64,000 nt of DNA from positions 21,889,915 through 21,953,914 of the forward strand of contig NC_081186.1 in assembly GCF_029867415.1 (NCBI RefSeq). The letters run 5' to 3'. Both the position numbers and the translations under genes were made by a program. The notes beneath the pieces were generated by a model. It had not been told where the DNA came from. It saw nothing but the letters and a program-made list of their open reading frames with translations, and searched no databases. Position 1 is the first letter of the stretch, and every line of letters begins with the position of its first letter. Source of the stretch: Vicia villosa. Its lineage: Eukaryota; Streptophyta; Magnoliopsida; Fabales; Fabaceae. Positions 24,581 through 34,653 of this stretch are shown piece after piece.

Positions 24581-26372
24581 TAGGAATAATCTTATCCTTA
24601 GGTACCCACATCTTTTTGGGTCCTTTCTTGTTAGATTTTCTCAAGTTCTGATTGAACTTGGGTTTAACATTGTAAGCAATAGGAGGAACAGCATTATAAT
24701 TTTTAATGTGAGTTTCATGATATTTCCTAGGTTGTGTCACATGCTTTTTGGTGTGTGTTATGTGAAAACTTTGAGCATGTGAAGTGTGCCTAATATCATG
24801 GGAGTGGCCATACTTGAACTGATCATACAATGGCTTGTATGTGAATTTCATTTCATCAACAGGTTCAAGTTTGTATGGGGTTTCACCCTCAAAACCATTG
24901 CCAACTCTTTTGTTTCCAGACACAGCATATATCATAGAAGCTAGCTGACTTCTGCCAATACTTCTAGATAAGAACTTTCTGAAACTTAAATCATATTCTT
25001 TCAGAATATGGTTTAGACTAGGAGTGGATTTTTCTGAATCAGAAGGAGATCCAACATCATTGGATAATTTTAAAAGTTTTTCTTTTAATTCAGAATTCTC
25101 CAACTCAAGCTTCTTGGTTTCAAATTCAAATAGCTTTTTCAGCTTTTTGTATTTGAGACTAATCTGAGACTTGAGTTCCAGAAGTTCAGTTAGACCGGAA
25201 ACTAACTCATCTCTAGTAAGTTCAGAAAATACCTCTTCAGAATCTGATTCTGATGTCGATTCTGATCCATCATCTTCTGTCGCCATCAGCGCACAGTTAG
25301 CCTGCTCATCTTCAGAGTCTGAATCATCTTCTGACTCATCCCAGGTTGCCATAAGACCTTTCTTCTTATGAAACTTCTTCTTGGGATTTTCCTTCTGAAG
25401 ATTTGGACATTCATTCCTGAAGTGTCCAGGCTCATTGCATTCATAGCACATGACCTTCTTCTTGTCAAATCTTCTGTCATCAGAAGATTCTCCATGTTCA
25501 AATTTCTTCGAACTTCTGAAGCCTCTGAACTTCCTTTGCTTGGTCTTCCAGAGTTGATTTAGCCTTCTGGAGATCAAAGACAGTTCATCTTCTTCTTCAG
25601 ATTCTGATTCTTCAGGATCTTCTTCTCTAGCCTGAAAAGCGTTAGTGCATTTCTTGATATTGGATTTTAATGCAATAGACTTACCTTTCTTTTGAGGCTC
25701 ATTTGCGTTCAGCTCTATTTCATGACTTCTCAAGGCACTGATAAGCTCTTCCAGAGAAACTTCATTCAGATTCTTTGCAATCTTGAATGCAGTTACCATA
25801 GGACCCCATCTTCTGGGTAAGCTTCTGATGATCTTCTTTACGTGATCAGCCTTGGTGTATCCCTTGTCAAGAACTCTCAATCCAGCAGTAAGAGTTTGAA
25901 ATCTTGAAAACATCTTTTCAATGTCTTCATCATCCTCCATCTTGAAGGCTTCATACTTCTGGATTAAAGCTAGAGCTTTAGTCTCCTTGACTTGAGCATT
26001 TCCTTCATGAGTCATTTTCAAGGACTCATATATGTCATAGGCCGTTTCCCTGTTAGATATCTTCTCATACTCAGCATGAGAGATAGCATTCAGCAAAACA
26101 GTTCTGCATTTATGATGATTCCTGAAGAGCTTCTTCTGATCATCATTCATTTCTTGCCTTGTCAGCTTTACGCCACTGGCATTTACTGGATGTTTGTAAC
26201 CATCCATCAGAAGATCCCATAGATCACCATCTAGACCAAGGAAGTAACTTTCCAGTTTATCTTTCCAGTATTCAAAGTTTTCACCATCAAATACCGGCGG
26301 TCTAGTATAACCATTGTTACCGTTGTATTGCTCAGCAGAGCCAGATGTAGACTTTTCACTTTCATCAACCAT
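24465..26372 (-). CDS. Element D gag (635 aa)
   Basis: The ATG at 26372 lies about 75 bp after the PBS. The N-terminal third has the UBN2-type copia gag fold signature (FDGENFEYWKDKLESYF near residues 29-45, and later the RSLPRRW motif). Next come an acidic stretch, basic regions, a CCHC knuckle (CYECNEPGHFRNEC) near residue 309, another acidic serine-rich block, a Lys/Glu/Leu-rich coiled coil near 410-455, and a histidine-rich tail. The product would form the cytoplasmic particle and bind element RNA. The frame is open throughout. Its last 39 codons overlap the pol frame, so they may be read only when recoding fails. Confidence 0.93.
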   Translation of the reverse strand: MVDESEKSTSGSAEQYNGNNGYTRPPVFDGENFEYWKDKLESYFLGLDGDLWDLLMDGYKHPVNASGVKLTRQEMNDDQKKLFRNHHKCRTVLLNAISHAEYEKISNRETAYDIYESLKMTHEGNAQVKETKALALIQKYEAFKMEDDEDIEKMFSRFQTLTAGLRVLDKGYTKADHVKKIIRSLPRRWGPMVTAFKIAKNLNEVSLEELISALRSHEIELNANEPQKKGKSIALKSNIKKCTNAFQAREEDPEESESEEEDELSLISRRLNQLWKTKQRKFRGFRSSKKFEHGESSDDRRFDKKKVMCYECNEPGHFRNECPNLQKENPKKKFHKKKGLMATWDESEDDSDSEDEQANCALMATEDDGSESTSESDSEEVFSELTRDELVSGLTELLELKSQISLKYKKLKKLFEFETKKLELENSELKEKLLKLSNDVGSPSDSEKSTPSLNHILKEYDLSFRKFLSRSIGRSQLASMIYAVSGNKRVGNGFEGETPYKLEPVDEMKFTYKPLYDQFKYGHSHDIRHTSHAQSFHITHTKKHVTQPRKYHETHIKNYNAVPPIAYNVKPKFNQNLRKSNKKGPKKMWVPKDKIIPIADILDCKKDKAQHVMVPGLWMLTTHDRKKVYVPRPGA

Positions 26373-26444
26373 CTTTTACTGAAGCGTTTTTCTCTTCCTG
26401 AATCTTTTCTAAACACGGTTAAGTGCTTGCACCTTAGAACCGGC

Positions 26445-26456
26445 GCTCTGATGCCA
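26445..26456 (-). other. Element D primer binding site
   Basis: Two bases after the 5' LTR the minus strand reads TGGCATCAGAGC. This is one base from TGGTATCAGAGC, the complement of the initiator methionine tRNA 3' end, the usual primer of copia elements. Confidence 0.85.
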
Positions 26457-26458
26457 AT

Positions 26459-27676
26459 TGAAGGATAGAAAAACACTTAGAAAGGGGGGGTTTGAATAAG
26501 TGTAGCTTTAAAAACTTGACAGATAAAAATAAATTGCACAGTTATTTTTATCCTGGTTCGTTGTTAACTAAACTACTCCAGTCCACCCCCGCAGAGATGA
26601 TTTACCTTAACTGAGGATTTAATCCACTAATCGCACGGATTACAATGGTTCTCCACTTAGTCAGCAACTAAGTCTTCCAGAGTCTTCTGATCACACACTG
26701 ATCACTCCAGGAACAACTGCTTAGATACCCTCTAAGACTTTTCTAGAGTATACTGATCCACACGATCACTCTAGTTACAACCTGCTTAGATAACCTCTAA
26801 GACTTCCTAGAGTATTCTGATCCACACGATCACTCTAGTTCCTTACAACTTAATGTAATCAATTCTAAGAGTATTACAAATGCTTCTTAAAAGCGATAAT
26901 CACAAACTGTGATATTTCTCTTAACGTTTAAGCTTAATCTCACTAATATATTACAACAGCAATGTAGTGAGCTTTGATGAAGATGAAGATTCTGAGCTTT
27001 GAATTTGAACAGCGTTTCAGCAAGTTAATTTGAGTTGATTTGATACAGAATCGTTAGAATTGTTAACCTTGCTTCTCATCAGAACTTCATATTTATAGGC
27101 GTTGGAGAAGATGACCGTTGAGTGCATTTAATGCTTTGCGTGTTCCGTACAGCATCGCATTTAATGTTATACGCTTTTGTCAACTACCTCGAGCCTTGTT
27201 CACGCTGTGTCTACTGACGTAGCCTTTAGTAGCTTTTAACGTTCCTTTTGTCAGTCAGCGTAGCTTGCCACTTGTACTTCCTTCTGATCTGATGTTTGTG
27301 AATACAACGTTTGAATATCATCAGAGTCAAACAGCTTGGTGCATAGCATCTTCTGATCTTCTGACCTTGAAGTGCTTCTGAGCGTGATACCATCAGAACT
27401 TCAGTGCTTCTGTTCTCTTGTTCTTCTGATGCTTCCATAGACCCATGTTCTGATTCTGCTTCGACCATCTTCTGATGTCTTGCCAGACCATGTTCTGATG
27501 TTGCATGCTGAACCCTTTGAGACAAAGCTTCTGAGCGCTGAATTATGCGTACTCTTTATATATTTCCTGAAAAGGAAATTGCATTGGATTAGAGTACCAT
27601 ATAATCTTAAGCAAAATTCATATTATTGTTATCATCAAAACTAAGATAATTGATCAGAACAAATCTTGTTCTAACA
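26459..27676 (-). repeat. Element D 5' LTR (right copy) with TATA box
   Basis: This 1218-bp copy of 18103-19320 carries a minus-strand TATAAATA at 27089-27097, followed by GC-containing sequence. It is the likely core promoter of D. The same place in the LTR of A has TATATATA at 42178-42185. Confidence 0.9.
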
Positions 27677-27681
27677 CAAAC

Positions 27682-28122
27682 TGCTTCTGAACCTCTTCCT
27701 GGATTTTCTTGGACATGTCAGGACGTGTTCTTCTGAGTTTTTGTTTGACAGGCGAAGAATCTTCTTTAAGAGGTAACCTGTGCACAACAATATCAGTATC
27801 TAATCCAGGCATATCTTCGTAAGACCAAGCAAAGATATCAGAATACTTCTTCAATATTCCAATCAACTTTTCTTTTACATCCTCTTTCAAAGAAGCCCCT
27901 ATTTTAACCTCCCTTCTCATCTCTTCGGTGCCAAGATTCACCGTCTCAATAGGCTCTTGATGTGGCTCGATCACTTTCTCTTCTTGTTTCAACAATCTGG
28001 CCAACTCATCAGGGAGTTCACAATCTTCTTCATCCCCTTCTTCGGCGGTGTAGATAGGATTGTCGAAGTCATAACGAGGCATAGCAAGATCGTTATCAAC
28101 AGAATCTGGAGGAGGAGTGGAT
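27682..28122 (-). pseudogene. Ogre C pol exon, N-terminal part upstream of the D insertion
   Basis: The frame is open from the predicted splice acceptor through an acidic linker to the conserved Ty3 region before the RT fingers (SYEDMPGLD near 27810, then RRTRPDM). It is cut at 27681 by the target duplication of element D, and the RT continues at 18097. In Ogre elements this exon is joined to gag-PR by splicing. Context and frame agree with that here. Confidence 0.85.
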
Positions 28123-28383
28123 CTGCACGAATTATGATTTATGCTTTATTTTAGAATGGAGGGATGATGATGAATAAGAAACGTTGCCATTTTTTATTTA
28201 TTTATAACAAATGTAAAATTTAAAAAAAGAAAGACAGGGAACAAAAAATGTTTGAATGCAAAAGCGTCCTTTTATTAATGATTTTAACATTGAAAAACAA
28301 CAAATGATGCCCTACATGTGTTCACTGTGTCTTGGGCAGAACACAGGAATTATTGCATGATAAACAAAAACAAACAGTATTAC
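28123..28383 (-). other. Predicted Ogre intron between protease and RT (261 bp)
   Basis: On the minus strand the donor is AAAA|GTAATAC at 28384/28383 and the acceptor is TCGTGCAG|ATCC at 28123/28122. Joining them keeps the reading frame exactly. Unspliced RNA meets a TAA inside the donor sequence. A spliced intron at this place is established for Ogre elements. Confidence 0.8.
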
Positions 28384-31300
28384 TTTTGATCAAAAGCAAT
28401 TGAGATGATGTCCTCGGGCGACCAGTTGAGAAACTTCTGTCTTGGGACGCACGGCTTGATCCATTCTTCAATGTCATAATCTCTATCCATATCATCATCA
28501 GCAGCACAGATATGATCTTTGACGATGCCAGCACTAGAGAACTTGATCGGAACGAAGGTTCCAGACTTCTTGGGGGCCTCATTAGATGAACTCTGACCCA
28601 ACTGATATCCAATCCCACATTTATCCTGCTTGATTGGTAAATCCAAGACTCGGCCCCATCCTTCAGGATGACCAGATTCAACCACAGCTTTAGCTTCCTT
28701 TAGTGAAGACATGGGAGCCTCCAACTTCTTATTTTTAACATAAGGGATCTTGATAGTCTGGACAACCTCAAAGGCCTGGCAAGGCGTCTCGTGGACCTCT
28801 CCTTCCACATCAATATACCTGAAGGACGCAAGATGGCTTACCACGTGTTCTTCCTCCCCACATATTGTGACTATCTTTCCTTGAGTCGCGAATTTGAGTT
28901 TCTGATGCAATGTGGAAGTCACGGCCCCAGCAGCATGGATCCATGGGCGTCCTAGGAGACAACTATAGGACGGATGGATATCCATCACGAAAAAAGTAAT
29001 AGTGAAGAGTTGAGGGCCTATCATTATCGTCAAGTCAACCTCCCCAAACACTGATCTTTTTGAGCCATCAAAGGCTCTCACCGTCAATTCACTCGGACTT
29101 ATCTCAACGCCAGAATAATTTAGCCTCATCAGAGACGATTTCGGTAATACATTCAAAGAAGATCCAGTATCCATGAGAACACGTGATAACATAGTCCCTT
29201 TACACTCCACTGATATATGCAAAGCTCTATTGTGATTTCTACCTTCAGAAGGCAAGTCTGCATCGGTGAATCCCAATCCATTACCAGCATTGATGTTTGA
29301 CACCACTCCTTCATGTTGATTCACTGAGATTTCCGGAGGGACGAAGGCAGCACTTAGAAGTCTCAACAAAGCATTTCGATGTGTCTCCGAACACAAGAGC
29401 AACTGCAAAATCGAAATCTTTGATTGAGTTTGACTCAGTTGGTCAACCACTTTATACTCACTTTTCTTGATGATCTTTAGGAACTCTTCCATCTCTTTGG
29501 CCACAGTGTCTTCAGAGTTAGAGCTTTGCCCCTGATCCATTGTATCTTCTACCACTCTTTTCCCTTTTGCTTGAGCTAGAGCTTCTGTATTATCATCGCG
29601 AGTATTCTGGGGAGGATTGAAAATACGACCACTCCTTGTCATCCGCCCAATGCCAACAACATTGTCCACATCTTTTTTCTCAACTGGAATTTCGATCTCA
29701 TGTTTGGTCCCTTGGTAGAAAACTTCTGCCCCATAATTCCATGGGATTGCTCTTTCACTAGTATACGGGACGGGACCAGGCAATGTAATGACCAAAGGCG
29801 GTGCTCTGGCAGGAACTGGAATCTTAGCAGGAGTATACGGGATAGATACCACATTGACTTCATTCTTGACTAATTCAGGATGTCGCACATGCTCAAACTG
29901 TAGATACCCATTATCTATCAACTGTTGAATCCCACTTTTCACCTTGTCACAAACTAAGGAAATGGCCATGCAATCAGTACATAATTCTCCACAACCAGAG
30001 TATAGACCCATCCTCAATAATTCTATCTTTAATAATGGCAACAGAGAGCCCAATTCGTTCACATCCTTGACCAAGCGAGCGTCTTCAACGACCTCGATGG
30101 CATTTACAGCATGAGTTCCATGGGGAGGCATAGGGTTCTGAACAACGTTAGGCCCTTGAGTAGGGGTGAACTCAATAGCCTTTGAATCAATCAGATCTTG
30201 TACTTTATGCATGAGTCCTATGCAATGTTCAATATCATGACCAGCAGCCCCAGAATCAAAATCACAGTGAGCATTGGCATCATAGTTAGGAGGGAGCTTA
30301 GCAGGTGGAGGGCCCATGGTACGAAGTTGCACCAACTCACGATGTAAAAGATGAGCAAGTAGTTGTGCATATGTCATAGGTATGGGATCAAAATTTCTTG
30401 GTGCTCTCGGCTTTTGCTGATACTGACGCGGAGGATACCTCTGTTGTTGTTGTTATTGTTGTTGAAGAGGAGCATTTGGTATGGTCACAGCGGCTACTTG
30501 TTGATAAGCATGGCCTTTGCCTTTACCATAGTAAGCAGCACTTGTTTCACCCTCTCTTTTCTTAGCAAATCCGTTATATGGTTTCTTCCCCCCTGCCCTA
30601 GAGGAGGAACTAGCAACACTTGGATTCTGTATTCTACCAGCCTTAATCCCACTTTCAATACGTTCACCGATCATGACCAACTCGGCGAAGCTCGAGGATG
30701 CAGAGCAGGCGGAGTAATATTGGCCCTCCAAAGTATTGGTGAACATATCCATCATCTCTCTTTCCAGCATAGGTGGTTGGACTCTAGCCGCCAACTCGCG
30801 CCATTTCTGCGCATACTCTTTGAAAGACTCATTAGTTTTCTGGGCTAGATTTTGTAACTGAGTGCGATTTGGTGTCATGTCAACATTATACTGATACTGC
30901 TTTATGAAGGCATCAACTAGGTCCCTCCAACTTCGGATATTAGCTCTCTCCAATCTCATGTACCATTCCAAGGATGCCCCAGTCAGGCTATCTTGGAAGA
31001 AGTGCATCAATAATCCTTCGTCCTCAGAGTACACATGCATTTTGCGATAGTAAGCTTGGACATGTATCTTAGGACAAGTATTCCCCTTGTATTTCTCAAA
31101 GTCGGGTACCTTGAATTTCGGTGGCACACGGACGCCAGGAACTAAACCCAAGTCATTGATATCCATACCCAGTCCTTGGCCTTCCATTGCCCTCATCCTT
31201 TCCTCCAGACCTCTAAACATCCTTCCAGCATCATGTGGAAATCCCTATTCACTTTCAGGAAACAAATCCTCGTGTCGGTCCTCTTCCAACACGGGGATAG

Positions 31301-31604
31301 CAGCAGCCCTTCTGATTTGTTGTGTAGTTTGTCCTTCAGGAGTAGGCTGGGGAGGCCCACGAGGATTACCTTGATTGGCAGCAAGAGGAATTACACCAGA
31401 TCCTCCGTTCACAGGTTCACCATTGACATGGATATCAGCAGAATTTCTTTGCGGGGGGTCCGCAACAACCAGAGCAACTGTGTCCATCCGGATTCTGAGC
31501 TCTTCTTGGCGATCAGCCATGCCTTGCATGACTTCCATGAATTGAGCCATCTGAGCAGTAACCTGAGTTCTCATCTGGATAAGATCATTCCTTAACTGAT
31601 CCAT
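28384..31604 (-). pseudogene. Ogre C gag-protease, two nonsense mutations
   Basis: One reading frame runs from ATG 31604 to the intron donor, broken by stops at 31245-31247 and 30453-30455. The N-terminal 120 residues are glutamine-rich and probably coiled. The retrotransposon gag domain lies at about 31120-30640 (KVPDFEKYKG, then WRDLVDAFIKQY). A glutamine-rich linker and a GH...C remnant near 30240 follow. The aspartic protease has DTGSS near 29170 and ends with an LLGRPW motif near 28950. Gag packages the element RNA and the protease matures the polyprotein. Apart from the two stops the frame is well preserved. Confidence 0.92.
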
Positions 31605-31979
31605 TTGCAGTGAATGATTAGCCCTCGTATAGTAGCGATGTGTAGGTGGGGGTGCAATTGCTGAAAGAGAAAACCTGATCAGTCAAATAAGAACACCATC
31701 TGATGTACCTGTTTGTGCATGATGTGCATGAGGTTCATGTGTGCATATGATGTGAGGTGCCATTTTCAGAGTATCCAAAATATTTAATATTAATCAAGAA
31801 TGTTTAACAATGTGACAAAAGATAAGCATCAAGGGGAAACAAAAGACTCAGATTTCATTAATAACACTCTTTTGAGTTCGGGCATACCCATATTCATTAA
31901 CAAGATAGTTCAAATAACGAAAAATAGAAGGACCCCATCCAACAAGCCTGGTGGTGGTCATGACATACAAGCTTAATCA

Positions 31980-33883
31980 TTAATCCATCTTGGTGTAAAA
32001 CAAAGGTCCTCCTTGTCTGAAGTGCCCGTCGCTCCACTTCTTAGTTTCATCAAACATTTTCTTGGTCACTTCTCGATCTCTTCCTTTGACAAAAATCTGA
32101 ATCACCACATCTTTGCGAAACAACTGCCCATCTAACATCTCACAGTGGGCCACCAAGCTCTCACATCCTTTGCAATCAGGGAGGGTATCCTTCTCAGATG
32201 TACTTCCTATTTCTGTTATCTGGTTTCTGAGCTTTGCATTCTCTTCTGTTAGTCGAGCGGAGCGGAGATGACTACCTTTAAGTTACGTCTCAACCGCTAT
32301 CCTTTGGGTAATTTCCTCTTCAAGCTTCTTCTCGACTACAATCCTCTGGGTGGTTTCCTCTTCAAGCTTCTTTTTCAAACTCTTCACTTCGGCCCTAGCT
32401 TCTTTCTCTATTCTGAGCTTGTGAGCCCTTAAGTCTTCTCTGTATTCTCGCTTGAGCTTTTCTTCTGCTTCTTTTACAGCTTCTTCTATAACCCTTTGAT
32501 GGTCCTCAACACGAACAGTGGTAGCTCTTTCACCCTTTTTAGCTCTAGCCCTTTTTTGAACTCTAGAAGATCCTCCTTTCAGCATTTTAACCTCTTGTGC
32601 TAATTCAGCCCTCTTCTGGTCCATAAGATAATGTTTTAGTTGCGCATCTGACCTCTTTTCCTGTAATTGGGTGCTTTCCATATCCACTTGATGCAATTCT
32701 CAATAGGCATAGTGGCAGTTAGAACCTCAGGTGGTTGCTCGTACAATGGGTTAACCTTCGGGAAAGGCAAAAGGCGATCTTTAACTCTATCTTCGACCCA
32801 ATCTGTATAAGCTTGTTTGGCAACGGCATTCTTCTCTCCTAGGGAAGTCTGATCATCTGTATGGATGCTATTCTAGGCACTTCTTACTTTTTCCAAACCC
32901 TCTAGATCAGTTCCCTTCTCAAAGCAAACGGATTCGAATATCTCTTTGTCCAAAGGCTTGTCTTTAAGCACAAATCCCAACTGGCGTAATGCGAGCCTCG
33001 GGTTATAATTGATAACACCTTTCGTTCCTATGAGGGGAACGTTGTCAAAACTGCCACAACTAGTTATAACTTCCTCTATACTCATTCTGATGCAACACCA
33101 GACGATGTCATTTGCAGTTAGCCCCATGATCCTTTGAGGCCATTTCTGTGAGTCTCTTGTGGTGACAAACGCTCCACTTTTAGGCAAGTGTGAAGAAAAC
33201 CATTCGTATAGTATCCGTAAACAACCCCCAACTAATCCTTTTTTCCCATACCTAGAATGGATGGCATAATAAGTGTCGGCCAACAGAGTGGGTACAGGAT
33301 TTTGATCCATAAAGAGACAAATGGCAGTAAGATCGATAAAATTTGGAATATTCGGAAACATCACTAATCCATATATCATGACGGCCAGGAGGGCATTGAA
33401 TTCTTTCCATTTTTTCTCAATAGCAAGGGCTTCAGCCTTCTTCATCAGAAATCTTACATAGAATCCATGGGTTCCACCATTAGGCTTCCAGTTATCCGTA
33501 ACATCCTTCATGCTCAAATAAAGAGCACTAGCGATTCGATCCATTTTTGGCTTCTCAGGTACACATACAAAAGGGATTTTACGTTGAACCTTAATCTTGA
33601 GAATGTCAGCATACTCTTCAAAGGTGGGAGCCAGTTGGTAGTCTTGAAAGGTGAAGCAGCTCAACTCAGAATCATAGAACTGAAGAAGAGTATAGAGACC
33701 CCACTCATCAATACGAGTAGTCAACATAAGCAGAATGTGGCCATAAGTCTCTCTGAACTCATCCCGATTAGACCCAGTAACCAGGGTGCTCAATTGAACC
33801 AAAGGTGTTGCATCCTCACGAAAGAAACTGCAAGTGAAGGTACGTCTCGTAGCCTTTTTGTTGACGGTCACACTGTTAGCCAT
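31980..33883 (-). pseudogene. Ogre C ORF1, DUF7745-like, degenerate
   Basis: The likely start is the ATG at 33883, inside a longer open stretch that begins at 34375. The upstream part is a lysine-rich translation of a low-complexity purine tract and is probably leader. The N-terminal 330 residues are globular, with tryptophans and the motif SRYGKKGLVGGCLRILYEWF near 33240-33180. This resembles proteins annotated DUF7745 that occur as ORF1 of Ogre-type elements. A TAG near 32870, a frame change near 32700 and a stop near 32285 break it. The C-terminal part (32696-32283) is a strong Lys/Glu coiled coil and the tail ends near 31980. The function of ORF1 is not known. Confidence 0.75.
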
Positions 33884-34633
33884 TCTTGATGAGAAGTGTT
33901 GACTTTGGATACCCTGAAAAATGGCATGCATATGAAGATTAATCTCTTTTTTCTTCTTCTTTTTTTTTCTTTTTTCTTTTTTTCTCTTTTTTTTTTTGAA
34001 ATTAAACATGCTATGATGAGTATGATTCAATGAAGGCCCCTCCCCATATAGGAGAAGTGTATGTTGCTTTTGGACAAGATCGGACGTCGCAGGATCAAAA
34101 GTCTGGCATAGGTACCGCAGAACCATAAGAACAGTAGTCACCATCAGAACAAAATAGTCACCAACGGTACCTGTCATGTATGTCCCTCCCCACTCACAGG
34201 TGAATCTAGGCAAGGGTAGGTCAAAAAAGCCAACAGAGGATTGAAAGTAGGCGCAATCATACGATATTGCCTCGTTCAACCAAGCTTTGCCCGTGGATAC
34301 ATGATCGGAGCAATCAGACATACGTCTTCTGTCCGTCATGGCCACTCTATTCCTAGTTCCTAAGGTATCACTCATGGCCTGGGTATTGGGCCTTTTACCT
34401 CAAAGAACATCCCACCCAACCTGCAAATAGAGAAAATATGTGGCCCCCACGGGGACCCATAATATAGTCCAGATGCATGCAGAAAGTAAACATGATATGC
34501 AAGCAGAAAGTAAACATGATATGCAAGCATATATACAGGATGTACACATATAAACAAACAAACACCCAATAAACAAAACAAACAAAGGCTAGGATCGACT
34601 AGCTAAGAATGGACCAGCACAGGTCTATCAACA

Positions 34634-34651
34634 TCCCCAGCAGAGTCGCCA
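34634..34651 (-). other. Ogre C primer binding site
   Basis: Two bases after the 5' LTR end the minus strand reads TGGCGACTCTGCTGGGGA. It starts with the TGG required to pair with a tRNA CCA end. Ogre elements are reported to use an arginine tRNA. I could not verify the pairing. Confidence 0.7.
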
Positions 34652-34653
34652 GT

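Larger units (their letters stand above)
18103..27676 (-). mobile_element. Element D: young SIRE/Maximus-type Ty1/copia, apparently near-intact
   Basis: This 9574-bp element is flanked by CAAAC at 18098-18102 and 27677-27681 and interrupts the Ogre RT. Both LTRs are 1218 bp, and I counted about three substitutions between them. It has a PBS, a PPT, and uninterrupted gag (635 codons) and pol (1044 codons). The third ORF is short. The element matches A in every coding domain. Low LTR divergence means a recent insertion (inference from identical LTRs at integration). Whether it can still move depends on the gag-pol recoding step and on the weak env-like ORF. Confidence 0.96.

Noticed and set aside
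34000..34375. Upstream extension of Ogre ORF1 to the ATG at 34375
   Set aside because: The region just before 33883 translates a low-complexity purine tract, and the stretch before that resembles no ORF1 domain. A splice-acceptor-like TTTTTCAG near 33915 suggests it is leader or intron.
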